From positions 3,611 to 67,610 of the forward strand of contig JADQAV010000033.1 of assembly GCA_019775845.1 (NCBI GenBank): a stretch of DNA of 64,000 nucleotides, in the 5' to 3' direction. The position numbers were made by a program, and so were the translations under genes. Numbering within the stretch: the stretch's first letter is position 1; the number at the start of each line of letters is the position of its first letter. Shown in pieces: positions 1 to 10,513 of the stretch. Under the pieces are notes generated by a model. It saw only the letters and a list, made by a program, of their open reading frames with translations. It ran no database searches and was not told the DNA's origin. The stretch is from Myrmaecium sp. VS I D KN 1. Taxonomy: Eukaryota > Ascomycota > Dothideomycetes > Valsariales > Valsariaceae.

Positions 1-642
1 CCCCCCCCCCCCCCCCCCCCCCGCGGGCGGGAAAGAGAAAGGAGGATGGTAGACGCTAGGAGCATGTTACACGTCAGACCGGGAAAAGGAAAGGCAAGCC
101 TTCGTAAGTGCAGATAGGGTAGGTTGCGGAGGAGGAAACGGAAACGAAAAAGGAAGAAGAGCGGTGGCGGGTATGACGACACGGACATGGACGAGAGATG
201 GGGACATTCCGCGGTGAGTACTAGTAAGTACAGTGCTTGCGTGACCGTGTGATAGAGTCCTGGGGGGATCGACGGTTTCTAAACCCCCCAACCATTCCGA
301 CCTCACCCGGTTCGAATCCCAGATGCGAATCCACGATTGAGACCTCGGCGCTAGAACCACACCCATGTCACGGAAAGAGAGAAAGAGGTGAGTGGATAGA
401 AAGAAGAGAGATGTCGGTAGGTCTATCGTCGTCCGTCGTTTATCATCCATCTACTAGTAGTTGACCGTCCCGCCATGACATACCCTCATATCATGTCTAC
501 AACTTCAGCATTGTCTTCGATTTCAATTAACTATCTTCTACACACCAGTAACGTATTACATCTTGCTCAAGTATCTCCCGTCCACATGTACATCACCTCT
601 GTCTGGTGTGCAACTCAGATCCACCCCTTGTTAATTCTCAAC
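1..642. other. Intergenic, no gene seen
   Basis: This is the 3' flank of the S28 peptidase gene. It opens with a run of 22 C residues at the very edge of the window. No frame shows a recognisable protein, and the open frames lack domain-like composition. The GGTTCGAATCC at 309-319 resembles a tRNA B box, but no cloverleaf forms around it. Confidence 0.6.
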
Positions 643-2370
643 TTACCTCCTGCCATACCCTCCCTTCGACGTCGCCGTCCAACATCCCAACCACGTCGTC
701 AGCGCCTCCGCAAAGAGGCTCCGGCTGACCGCCCCCGGCCCAAACGACGTGCGGAAATCGTAGCAGTGCTGCGCGCCGGGGATCGTGTACGCGAAGATCT
801 CGTTCGCGCCCGTCGACACCCCGCAGCCCGGCACGTGGCGCACCTGCTTCGGCTGCGGCGCGCCGGGCTCGTCCGACAGCGGCGACAGGGTGCGCCAGGG
901 ATCGAACTCCCCACCGGACCAGTACGTGTTGGAGGGGCGGATGTCCCATCCGCCGAAGATGCGGTTGGTGCGCGCCGTGTCGGGCCATGCGGGGAGGACG
1001 CCGCCGGGGAACTGGCGGTGGCAGATGTCCTGCTGGTGAGCGAGCGAGTTGTAGCTGCTGACGATCTGGTGCGGGCCCAGGTTCGCGGACTGGAAGAAGC
1101 CCCACTGGGTGCAGTACTGCCAGGTCCAGCTGATCATCGCGGGATCCGTGAAGCGTTGGCCGAGGTCGCAGTCCGAATCGGTTCCCGTCGTGGCGTTGGT
1201 GGTGTCGTTGCAGGACGTGGTGAAGTAGTAGTTCGCCGCGGAGACATAGTTGGGCCAGGCAGCCCAGCGGTTCACCACGTATTCGGCGCCCCTGTCTCCG
1301 GTGAAGCCCTCGGCGGGAGCGGTGGCGTTGGTCGCGGGATCCTTTTCGATCCAATTGCAGAAGTTGCGTAGTGAATACAGTCCTCCATCCATTCCGTAGG
1401 ACTGCCACAGGTAGAAAATGATCGTTAGCGCATCGCCAAAGTCGTCGTTGCTGTTCTTTTCTGCTCCGGCGCCCAGAAACTGCCGCTTCAGCGCCGCCGC
1501 CTTGACCGGATCAGCGAGCGCTTGGTCAATGTATTGGACGGCGGCCTGGATATCGTTCGTGCAGTTACCCCAGCCGGTGGCCTTCATGCCGCGGTATATC
1601 GGCTCATAGTAGACCGACATGTCCACCTTCGCCTCCACGGGCGCGGACGAGGCCCAGCTCGCGTAAATGGTGTTCGGGTAGAGATGGCGCATAAAGGCTG
1701 CACGCATGCCAGGATACGATCCGCCAACAAAAACCCAAGGGGTACCGCGAGGGGTGAGGTCCTGATCCGGCAACGCCGGACGGGAGAACTGATGCGCGAA
1801 TGCGGCGACATCCGCCAGCGACTGCTCCGTGTTGAGGTACTCGAACGCCTCGGCCGGGGTGTCCAGATCAATGGTGACGGGCGTCGAATTGCCATAGAAA
1901 CGGTGTTCCCAGACGACGCCGACGCCGCCGAACTGCTGGACGAGCTGCTTGAAGAAGTTAGTCGGGTCGGCCAGGCGGGACTGGTAGTAGTCCTCCGCGT
2001 CCGCCTCGCCGACGTCGTAGACGAACACGGGACCGCCGGGCTTGTAGTCGGCCGTGCTCGCCCAGAAGCGATTGTGGAACGTGCCAGCCGCGTTGTACTT
2101 GCTGAAGTGATCGAGGGGCAGTTGCACGTACTCGGCGACAATCTTGGCCGAGGCAGCCGTGTCGGCAGCGGCGGCCGTCGTCACGTCCGCCTCGAGGGCG
2201 CGGGTGCCGTCGATGGGGGTGCCGTCAGGGAGAAGGCCTTGCTCGGCCAGCAGGCGCAGGTGGTTCTGCTTCGGACCGCCCAGTCCGATTGCGTCGACGA
2301 CGCCATGGGAGATGAGAGCGAGCAAGATCAAAGCGACAGGGATGACAGTTTTGACGATTGACGAAGGCAT
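643..2370 (-). CDS. Secreted serine carboxypeptidase, peptidase family S28
   Basis: A single-exon gene of 575 residues, in the usual range for fungal S28 enzymes (prolyl carboxypeptidase / DPP II-like, proline-directed exopeptidases acting outside the cell or in the vacuole). I chose the ATG at 2370 because it opens a typical signal peptide with a hydrophobic core at residues 8-20; the frame stays open upstream to 2763, but that part is low-complexity. The nucleophile elbow GGSYPG lies at about residues 216-221 (Ser218). The C-terminal half carries the expected Asp context (GGEFDPW) and the His context (GAQHCYDF), so the catalytic triad looks complete. Several N-x-S/T sites (for example NST, NAT, NDTTNAT) fit a secreted glycoprotein. 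Substrate preference cannot be read from the sequence. Confidence 0.93.
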   Translation of the reverse strand: MPSSIVKTVIPVALILLALISHGVVDAIGLGGPKQNHLRLLAEQGLLPDGTPIDGTRALEADVTTAAAADTAASAKIVAEYVQLPLDHFSKYNAAGTFHNRFWASTADYKPGGPVFVYDVGEADAEDYYQSRLADPTNFFKQLVQQFGGVGVVWEHRFYGNSTPVTIDLDTPAEAFEYLNTEQSLADVAAFAHQFSRPALPDQDLTPRGTPWVFVGGSYPGMRAAFMRHLYPNTIYASWASSAPVEAKVDMSVYYEPIYRGMKATGWGNCTNDIQAAVQYIDQALADPVKAAALKRQFLGAGAEKNSNDDFGDALTIIFYLWQSYGMDGGLYSLRNFCNWIEKDPATNATAPAEGFTGDRGAEYVVNRWAAWPNYVSAANYYFTTSCNDTTNATTGTDSDCDLGQRFTDPAMISWTWQYCTQWGFFQSANLGPHQIVSSYNSLAHQQDICHRQFPGGVLPAWPDTARTNRIFGGWDIRPSNTYWSGGEFDPWRTLSPLSDEPGAPQPKQVRHVPGCGVSTGANEIFAYTIPGAQHCYDFRTSFGPGAVSRSLFAEALTTWLGCWTATSKGGYGRR

Positions 2371-3997
2371 GACAACGCGGAGAAACGAGCGAGAGTCGGG
2401 CAGGCAACGTCGTACCACAGGAAGGAAGTGGGCGACGGCGCCACACGTGGAGGCCCGGTTGACTGCGGAGCGAAAGCAAGACGCCGCAAAGACGACGTGA
2501 AGGCCGAAAACCGAAACGAAGGTTGGGCGGGAAGGAAAGACGGTCGAGGATAGAGAGAGCAGAAAGGGCGGAAGAGAAAAGAAGAAGGAAAGGAAGGGAA
2601 GGAAAAAGCGAACGGGTAGGTGACATGGGGAGCTTTTTATGTCCGTCCGAGATGGATGGAGGACGAGGACGGATAGGAAGGAGCGGAGAAGTGACAGACG
2701 GGAACGGTGAAGGTCGGTGACTACAGTACAGTAGTACTGTACCCAGATAGGGAGGAGGTACATACAACCATACTAAACAGTAGTACTATTGTACAGTATA
2801 GGTACAGTAGTCACTGTACGTCCTGACCAGCTACCTGACCGTCGGTGAACCCCGAAACCTCTGCTGTAAAGAAAATGGAGAGACAGAAATGGAAGAACAT
2901 TGTGACTGAAAAGTGGCGGAAACGATTCCCAGGATGTATGAGCTACCTATCTGCCTCTGCTATGCACTGCACTGTCTTGTCACACGCATACCGGGTGTGC
3001 ACCTTGTACGTGCAGCAGGCGGCGGGCGGGGGAGGTTGGTGGGGTGGGGTGAAGTCACCTCCGCGGCCGTAAGGTACCTGGTATATACCTTATCAGCTAC
3101 CTGCCCAAGCTTAGTAGGTAGATATATAGAGGTACGAATTATACTCACCAGCTACGCTCCGTTCACGGAGATCTTTACTCAACACTGATATGCACTGGTG
3201 AAGCGGAAAGGGGAGGTGGTTGCTAAACACAAGAGTGGGGTACATGTGTACTGTACATACCAGTGACAGTCCCGGGACGGCTATGTCGAGAAAGCGAGAG
3301 AGACATCGTGACACCGCGTCTCTTCCGGCTAGAAACATGGCACATCTGCAGAAGAAGGAAAAGAAGACGAGTAGAAGAACTTAAAGAAGGATTTAGAGGA
3401 AGAAGAAGGAGGAGGAGAAGACGGAGAAAAAAGGCACGGAGAGAAGCTTGAGGCTCGAAGCGACTGGAAGCGGGGTAAAATACCGGAGAGCCAGGGAGGG
3501 ATAAGTAGGGAGGGAGGAGGACAAAGAAAAGGAGAGGAGGACCGGCATTGATATACTTACCGGAGGCCTTACTTAACCTACTTCTCTGAAGAAGGACGTT
3601 TGCAATAAGTGTCGCAGAACGAAGAGACGAAAGGAGATGTAGAACCAGAGGAGAAGTCGCGAATTTCGAATGCATACGGCATGGTATACATATATCTCCG
3701 ATTCCCCTTTGCGAATCTTCCGTCCTGGGAGGTCACTGGACTCATTCACGCACTCACTCTTCTCGACTTGAAGACCTTTGGGAGATAAAGTAGGCTAGTC
3801 GGTACGGTAGGTGTGAGGTAGGTCAAGTTTTTGATGATATCAAACACGATGATTTCCAAGCCAGACATCGAGAGAAGAAAGAAAAAAAAAAAATCCGCCA
3901 TCAACCTCCTCTCTAATCCCCATCCCATGCCATCACCACTTATCCTCCTTCCCCCCCTCTTTCCATCTTCTCCTACCACCCCCTCCTCCCTCCCCCG
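2371..3997. other. Intergenic: promoter of the S28 gene, no other gene
   Basis: 1.6 kb between the start of the S28 gene and the 3' end of the SH3 gene. It holds a cluster of GTACTGTAC-type words at 2717-2818 (listed separately) and purine-rich stretches near 3340-3540. No open frame looks like a protein. Confidence 0.6.
2717..2814. repeat. Imperfect inverted repeat with nested palindrome
   Basis: The 13-bp arm 2717-2729 (GTGACTACAGTAC) matches the reverse complement of 2802-2814 with one mismatch. Nested inside at 2726-2742 is a near-perfect palindrome, GTACAGT-AGT-ACTGTAC. The pair lies about 350-440 bp upstream of the S28 start codon, so it could be a regulatory site or a remnant of a small mobile element. 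No target duplication was found. Confidence 0.5.
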
Positions 3998-5572
3998 TCA
4001 TCGTCCCAAACTCTCCTTCCCCTTACTCCGCTCCGGCGACGTTCCTCCCCGCTGTTGTTCCCCACCAAACCCCCCCTTCTCCGGACTCATCTCCCCCCGC
4101 AGCTGCTGCGCATAGGGATACCGTTCCAAATCCGTCCGGCTGGTCGAGAACGTCGAGACGACGGGCGTGTACTCCTTCCCACTCCCGCTCCCGCTTTCCG
4201 ATGACTTCGACCCGGACGCTCGATGCAAGGCTCGCACGCTCCCGCCGCTACCGCCGATCTCCCCGCCGTCCATGCCCGCCTGCGTGGGCGTCTGCGCGTC
4301 GCCGCCACCCTCATCCACGCCCACACCCGAAGAGGCCGCCTCGCCGTGGCCGCCATTCACCAGCCCCTGCCACCCACCCTCGATGTGCTTGAGCAAGCGC
4401 ACGTACGCCTCGGGCACCAGCCCGCTCTCGCCCGTCTTTGGGTCCTGCGCGACCAGCCAGCCCTGTCCGTGCCGGTAGCTCACCAGGATGATCTGGCCCT
4501 CGAACAGCGGCAGCTCGTTGTCGTTCTCCGACTCGAAGTCGAACAGCGCGACCGCCTTGCCGTGCATCTCCTCGTCCGGCGACGCGATCGTGAACTGGTA
4601 GTCGCGCGAGTAGCGGTTCTCGTCGGCCGGGTAGCCGTCGTCGTCCTCGTCGTTGTCGTCGTGGTGGTGCGGGACGCCCCAGCCATCGTCCGAGCCCCGG
4701 GATGAGGTAGAACTTGTCGGCGATATCACCGCCGACTCGTCCGCCGAGGGGGAGAGGTAGCCTTCCTGCTGCTCTGCGTTTGCGTAGCGGCGCGATGGCA
4801 GGGTTGCCGCGAAGTGGGAGTCCCTGCGCGATGCCCCCGCGGGAAGGGAGATTGTCGGCGTAGCCTGGTGTGAGGAGGGTGGATATGTAATGTAATCGCT
4901 GCCGGGTCCGCCACCCGTCTCGTCGATATCACCTAGATAGAAAGACTGATTGCTATCCCCGTTGGTGCCGGCGTAGGAGGCGCGGCGACTGACGTCGAGG
5001 TCAAACGAACCACGGCTCCGTCGGGCACGGCTGTGATCAAAGTCGAGCGTCGAGGAATGGGACTTGTGCTTCTTGTGTCGCGCCGAGGTGACCACCGGAC
5101 TGTGAAGGTCATCGTCTTCTTCCCACGGCGGACCGTCCCCGAATGAGGTTTGCGGGAGCTGCTCGCCCGGTTCCCAAGGGCCCGCGGACCAACCTCCTCG
5201 AGAGTTATCCCATACCGGCGGGGGGTCCGAAAGGCGACGGTGCGCCTCGCTGGCAGGCGTCGAAATCTCAGAAGGCTGCTCGGGGAGAGGGCCGTAGAAT
5301 AAGGGATGCAGCGGGCCGTACGCGAAGTCTCGGACCAAGGTATACGGCAGGCTAGAGTGGAAGAGCGGGAAGACGGTCGAGACAGGCCTCGAGCGGGAAG
5401 TGCTGGATGCGTTCGAAAAGGTGGAGAGACGCTTGTTCGCGTAAGAAGGGGCTCGTGAGTTTGGCGGTCGCGACGGAGGGGAAGTTATAAGTGGTGGTAG
5501 TTGTGGGACGTTCGGGTTCGATGTCGCGGGAGGAGAGGAGGTGTTGCTGTGAGATGACAGCACAGCGGCCAT
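3998..5572 (-). CDS. NBP2: SH3-domain adaptor, Nbp2/Skb5 type
   Basis: Single exon, 524 residues from the ATG at 5572. The frame continues upstream to a GTG at 5611 and a weak donor (gtgagc) lies there, so an extra 5' exon is possible. One SH3 domain lies about three fifths of the way along: it starts KAVALFDFESENDNELPL, continues with YRHGQGWLVA, and ends SGLVPEAYVRLL. ALYDF, GWLVA and GLVPxxYV are the canonical SH3 ligand-surface motifs, and the HGQGWLVA/GLVPE pattern is that of budding-yeast Nbp2 and fission-yeast Skb5. Those proteins scaffold phosphatases and kinases in cell-wall and osmostress MAPK signalling. The rest is disordered Ser/Pro/Gly-rich sequence with an acidic patch before the SH3. 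The Nbp2 role is inferred from the domain only. Confidence 0.85.
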   Translation of the reverse strand: MAAVLSSHSNTSSPPATSNPNVPQLPPLITSPPSRPPNSRAPSYANKRLSTFSNASSTSRSRPVSTVFPLFHSSLPYTLVRDFAYGPLHPLFYGPLPEQPSEISTPASEAHRRLSDPPPVWDNSRGGWSAGPWEPGEQLPQTSFGDGPPWEEDDDLHSPVVTSARHKKHKSHSSTLDFDHSRARRSRGSFDLDVSRRASYAGTNGDSNQSFYLGDIDETGGGPGSDYITYPPSSHQATPTISLPAGASRRDSHFAATLPSRRYANAEQQEGYLSPSADESAVISPTSSTSSRGSDDGWGVPHHHDDNDEDDDGYPADENRYSRDYQFTIASPDEEMHGKAVALFDFESENDNELPLFEGQIILVSYRHGQGWLVAQDPKTGESGLVPEAYVRLLKHIEGGWQGLVNGGHGEAASSGVGVDEGGGDAQTPTQAGMDGGEIGGSGGSVRALHRASGSKSSESGSGSGKEYTPVVSTFSTSRTDLERYPYAQQLRGEMSPEKGGFGGEQQRGGTSPERSKGKESLGR

Positions 5573-8458
5573 AGTTTCGTGTATAGTCCAATCCGCAGGC
5601 GCCGTGCTCACGATGTCCTCCGTGGTGTTCGCCCGTGTGACAGTCCGTCCGATATTGCAATATACTAAGGAGCGGTTGATCGACAGCCGGAATGTCTTAG
5701 CTCCAATTCCACAGGATCCTGATATTCGGTATGCGCAAAGGCGATGTCAAGGCACAGGCGCACCCGATCCCTTTTACCAGACCCTGAACCGTCCGTAACG
5801 TGCGTATCCACCCTTTGCCGCGCACCGGTTGTGGACGCCAGTGTTGATGCTCGTCGGCCGCTGCGTGGTGTAGGCAGCCGCGCGACTTTGCAGATGCGCC
5901 GACCTCGTGTATGCGACTCGGGCCAGGGCGTGTCCGACGACTCTGGCTGGCGTGCAGCAGTTGCAGTAGTGGTCAAACGCAATCGAGGTGCAAGCGCAAC
6001 GTCGTGAAGGAAGGGCGGTTGGGTCGGCGAGAAGGTCAGAGGGGAATCGTCAATGGAGCAAGGCGGCGCGCCGGCCGGCGTTCTGGAAAGACAAGGAGTG
6101 CCCGTTAGTGAGCGAGAAGGAAGAGCAGAAGCGGTCGTTGAGGCGTGTGCGTTGGAGAGGATACCGAGCAGGTGAAGACAAGGTATTCGTCGAAGGACGG
6201 GACAGGCGCGTGGATCGAGAGGGTTCCCAGGGCCGTCCAAGGGTTGGCGCTAAGATCGACCAGTCAAGGGGCGAGGGCGACCGGTGGTTTGACGGCGGGC
6301 GCCGGCAGGAGTTTCGCTACGGTCGAACCTGCAATGGAAGTGGAGGAGAAGGATGGGCCTCGGGAAGCCGGGCTCGGGGCTGGTGCGGCGAGTAGGTAGA
6401 TGGATGGTGCGAGCAGACGGTGAGGGCGGAACGGCGGAGAGAGTGTGCAAAGAAACTGGGTAGGTCCTACTATCCTGTACCCAGAACACGTGAAGAGTGC
6501 GACACAATGGCTCCGAGGCGACCTTGCACCGAACGCTTTGATGTGAGAAGTAAGAGGCGGTGCGGTGAAGGTGACGATGGTGGTGGCCCGGCCTGGGTGA
6601 ATCGAGGTCGTTTTGTCGGTGCACCTCAGTTTCGCAACATGCAAAATACTAGTGCCGATGGGATTGCTCGGCTGGTGTGAGGGAGAACGTTGAGAAGGTA
6701 AGTTAAGGTAGGACATCACGTACGACTACCTACCGCACGCCGCGGCGGATCGAGTCGGTGGGTGAGGTTGCAGGCGCGAGGGCGAGCGGCTAAGAATAGA
6801 ACATGAAGCCCGACCTCTGGCCTGCCATCCTGCCTGCCGTACCGATGCACGCCGGATGAGAGACCGAGTTGGCGGTTTCAGGAGGGAAACAGGTGGGGAG
6901 GCCGGCCGGCCGGCCAGGGAGGGATGGACTGCCAAGGCGTGGGACAGCAGCCAGTATTCACTGTAGCATGTACGTACGTATGTATGTACCGTATAGTCCC
7001 AGGCATGGCCGATGGCGATGTTGATGTCGATATCGTGGTCATGGTCATGAGCAGGCATGGGTGAAGCACATGGAAACACGTGTATGTACAGTATGTCGGT
7101 CTATAATGCCTACTGTACCTTACGTACTGTACGGAAGTCTGGAATTCAAGATACTGTGCCGTACGACTCCATATATGAATCAACAACGATACCTAACCTC
7201 CCGTACTGCGGGAAAGGAAAGACTATAGTTAGAGCACGGCTGTTGAGTGACGGGAGAAACTGTACAGATGCACGAACATCAAAAAATCCTACCTTACCTT
7301 TGATGCCATACTTACCGCGCAGACTTGCAGCAAGGGAAGCTCTCTCGAATGGATCTCTCAGGTGGATGCGCACAGGGCAGACTGCCGAATCCGCCACGCT
7401 GAAACACTCGCCGCGCTGCAGTACCCCGCCAGTAGTGACGGTAGCAGCGGTGGAAGTCATGGCACGACGGCCGCGGGCGTGAGGGGATGGGGATGGATAT
7501 GCAATGCATGAGCACCGTCAGCATTGCTCTTGACATGCAAGCTGCTCGCACCATTCGTATTGTTCGGCGGCAGCGAGGCAGCAAAGATAAGGTATGAGTA
7601 TGTATGTAGCTATAGGTCTCATCTGTTTCCACGATACCTCCCACGGGTACGGTAGTGCAAACTATTCATCCGCGGAACAGAGGGATCGGGAATAAAGACT
7701 AACGATCGTGATCCAGAAGGAAGAGCCTTGCCATTTGTCCAGTTATCCTCCGATTCACTGTTCGGCTCTGCAAAGCAGAATCTACGGAACTATTTCGACG
7801 AGATTCACCTGAAGTCCAGTTGGGAACTGAAGCCCGGGCCCGCTGTGGAGCATCGCGAGCCTGAGGTGACAAAGCCTGTCGGGACGAGTTCCTATTTGGG
7901 TTGCTGAAGACGCCGTTATTCAGTTTCCATTCAAAGCGTAGATACAAAACACATATCCCGAGGTCGTCAATAACACGGCTCGGATAAACCTACATCCTAG
8001 CTCGCTCTAACGAGCTTCAACTTCTGGTACGCGACAGCTACACCCGACCTTCTCTCCCACCACCTTTCAAACATCACAATTCCGCACAGATACCCATTCA
8101 CGTTCATTGCACGCTCTCTAAACTTCCTTTCCACTCTGAATACTGTAGGTACACCAGTCTAACCCTCTCTATATCACACCACCTTCATGATGAGCTTTTA
8201 TTATTGGAGCTGTCCTATCTCCACCTGGAATGAGGATGAATTCATTATACGCAACTTAAAAACTGATCACCTTTCGCACTGCCACTTCGTCAAAGCCGCT
8301 ACAATGCTTGAGATGTTCTCAACTAATCGGAGTTCTGTTCTATAGATAATATTCGTGCCCTTTCCAGTACAACGTTGCCGTGAAGACAAACCCGCCCGGA
8401 AGTGACATCTCACAGCGGATCTCCACCACGCTTCCGCTACATTTACGCACTATACACA
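5573..8458. other. Long intergenic region, no gene recognised
   Basis: 2.9 kb between two divergently read genes (SH3 protein on the minus strand, SSU72 on the plus strand). Open frames are short, overlapping and of shadow type. The region is rich in GTACGTACGTATGTA-like and TACCTTAC words near 6965-7140 and 7290-7310. It probably includes both promoters and 5' UTRs; nothing else can be supported. Confidence 0.55.
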
Positions 8459-9692
8459 ATGTCAACAGATCCAAGATTGGCGCGCTCGAGGCCGCCGCCG
8501 CCACCTCCACCCCCACCAGAACCAAAACCAGATTCGCCGTTACAGCAGGTGGATGGTGCCAGTGACAGCCCTTCGCAGACTACTGCCGCTGTGGTACAAA
8601 GCGCGGCAGAAGATGAGGGATTCAAGCTAAGATTTTGCACGGTATGCGCCAGTAATCAAAACAGGTAAGTCATGACTCGCAATCTTTCGTACAATGCCTC
8701 GACATCCATGCGAAAAGATGCCTTTGTCTCCACCTCGCTCCATTATGTGTCCACCGTATACCAAGGGCAATACACACGGCCTGTATGAGAGAAATAAATG
8801 CGATATCCTGTTCAATAAACACGTCACATGGGAATCTGCTCTCGCGTCGCGACTTCTATCCTGCTTCAGTGCGCTCTTCGGTGTCACTCCACCATTCATC
8901 TCTCGCACCGTGTCCCTTGCCCTGCCGGAGAGAAACCCCATCTAACATGTTCCCTCCCTACACAGATCCATGGAAGCTCACCTGCGTCTCTCCTCCGCCA
9001 ACCTCCCCGTCATCTCCTTCGGCACCGGCTCCCTCGTTCGCCTGCCTGGCCCCTCCATCTCCCAACCCAACGTCTACGCCTTCAACAGCGTGACCTACGA
9101 CTCCATCTACCGCGAACTCGAGTCGAAAGATCCGCGCCTCTACCGCGCCAACGGCCTGCTCAACATGCTCGACCGCAACCGCAACGTGAAGCGGCACCCG
9201 GAGCGCTGGCAGGACTGGACGCCGGGCCTGCCGCGCATCAGCCCGGAGCAGCTGGGCGACAAGGGCGCGAAGGGGGTGGAAGGCGGCGTCGTGGACGTGG
9301 TCATCACCTGCGAGGAACGCTGCTGGGACGCCGTGGTGGACGACCTGCTCAGCCGGGGCAGCCCCCTCAACCGGCCCGTCCACGTCATCAACGTCGACAT
9401 CAAGGACAACCACGAGGAGGCCCTCGTGGGCGGCAAGGCGATCCTGGAGCTGGCGCAGCGGCTGAACGCGGCCGCGCGCGAGGAGCGCGAGCGCTTCGGC
9501 CGGCTGGTTGGGGCGGGCGGGGCGGTGGCGGGCGTCCCGGCCGGCGCGACCGCCGCTCAGGGCCAGCAGATGTGGGATCAGGGCCTGGCGGCTGCGCGGG
9601 AAGGGTTCGACGAGCGCGTGCCGGAGATTTTGGGCGAGTGGCAGGAGCGGTGGCCGGCATTGCCGGCGTTGTGGACTTTGGCGTGGTTCTGA
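8459..9692 (+). CDS. SSU72: RNA polymerase II CTD phosphatase SSU72
   Basis: Two exons, 8459-8664 and 8966-9692, 310 residues. The 301-bp intron has a gtaagt donor and cacag acceptor. It splits the codon for the catalytic-loop arginine: exon 1 ends in [10 protein letters not shown] and exon 2 supplies R-S-M-E-A-H, so the splice rebuilds the CX5RS signature of low-molecular-weight-type phosphatases. Downstream are the conserved [16 protein letters not shown] block and the [11 protein letters not shown] block of Ssu72. The enzyme removes Ser5-P (and Ser7-P) from the Pol II C-terminal repeat and belongs to the cleavage and polyadenylation factor in the nucleus. The N-terminus carries a Pro run encoded by (CCG/CCA)n, and an Ala/Gly-rich loop sits near residues 245-265; both are lineage decorations. 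The gene converges with MNL1. Confidence 0.95.
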
Positions 9693-10252
9693 TGGGTTAG
9701 GAGACGTGCGGAGGGAGAAGGAGGCATGTCCTAGGGCGACGGGATCATGGGGTGGAAACGAGAAGATTGGGTTGGCTTCTATCTTCGAGCGGTGGCCAAC
9801 CGCTGCGGCGTCAGCGTTCTCGAATACGTCTGATAGTAAGGGGTGTAGTCATGCGGGATGCGGCTTAGCAACCTGTGCTCGTTGAGACATCGAAACTTCG
9901 AGACAGCAGGTAGATACAGATATATCTATATCGGAAGCGGATATTGATTTTGGACCGACCACATCACATCACAGAAAGAGCGTGTGTGTGACATACATAT
10001 GTACAAAGAAAGATACGCCGGAGGAAAAGAGAATCAAACCACCCCAATCAAATCAACCAACTATTGTAGCCTACACCCCACGACATACAAAACAACAAAC
10101 AATAACGACCATAAGAAGGAAAGATCGATCCCCCCTTTATGTTCCCTCGACAACGGCGGCGAATTGGAGAAAGAGACGGAACGAAAGAGAGAGAACAACG
10201 GCGGGGAAAGACAAGGTCTCCCACACACAACACCCATCCTCTAACTCACACA
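9693..10252. other. Convergent 3' intergenic region
   Basis: 560 bp between the stop codons of SSU72 (+) and the Htm1/Mnl1-like gene (-). It presumably holds both 3' UTRs and poly(A) signals. No further gene is visible. Confidence 0.6.
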
Positions 10253-10475
10253 TCACAGCACGATCAGATTCCCAATCCTTACCCCCTGACTGACAAAGTG
10301 CCAGCGACGGCGGACGCCGATCCCGCGCGCCCGCCGCAGGAGCGCCACCGTCCCCGCCCCGCCCCGGACCATCACGAGCGGGATCGGGTTCGGCCGGGCG
10401 AGGCCGGTCGGCGTGAGCTGGGCGTGGTCCAGGAGCGGTTGGATGAGGTCGGCGTCGGCGTCGGCGACGGCGGCG

Positions 10476-10513
<38 letters not shown>

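Noticed and set aside
1-22. Poly-C run as a telomere or end-of-contig signal
   Set aside because: It lacks TTAGGG-type units. It may be a chance homopolymer or an assembly effect at the edge, and nothing else supports a chromosome end.
309-319. GGTTCGAATCC, a tRNA B-box match
   Set aside because: The flanking bases do not form a five-pair T stem, and no acceptor, D or anticodon arm can be drawn.
475-1371. Open plus-strand frame of 298 codons
   Set aside because: It lies antisense to the S28 peptidase, whose frame has signal peptide, nucleophile elbow and triad. The plus-strand translation is Arg/Ala-rich shadow sequence.
8828-9700. 290-codon plus-strand frame overlapping SSU72
   Set aside because: It is the shifted frame of SSU72 exon 2 and has only Arg/Pro/Gln-rich composition.
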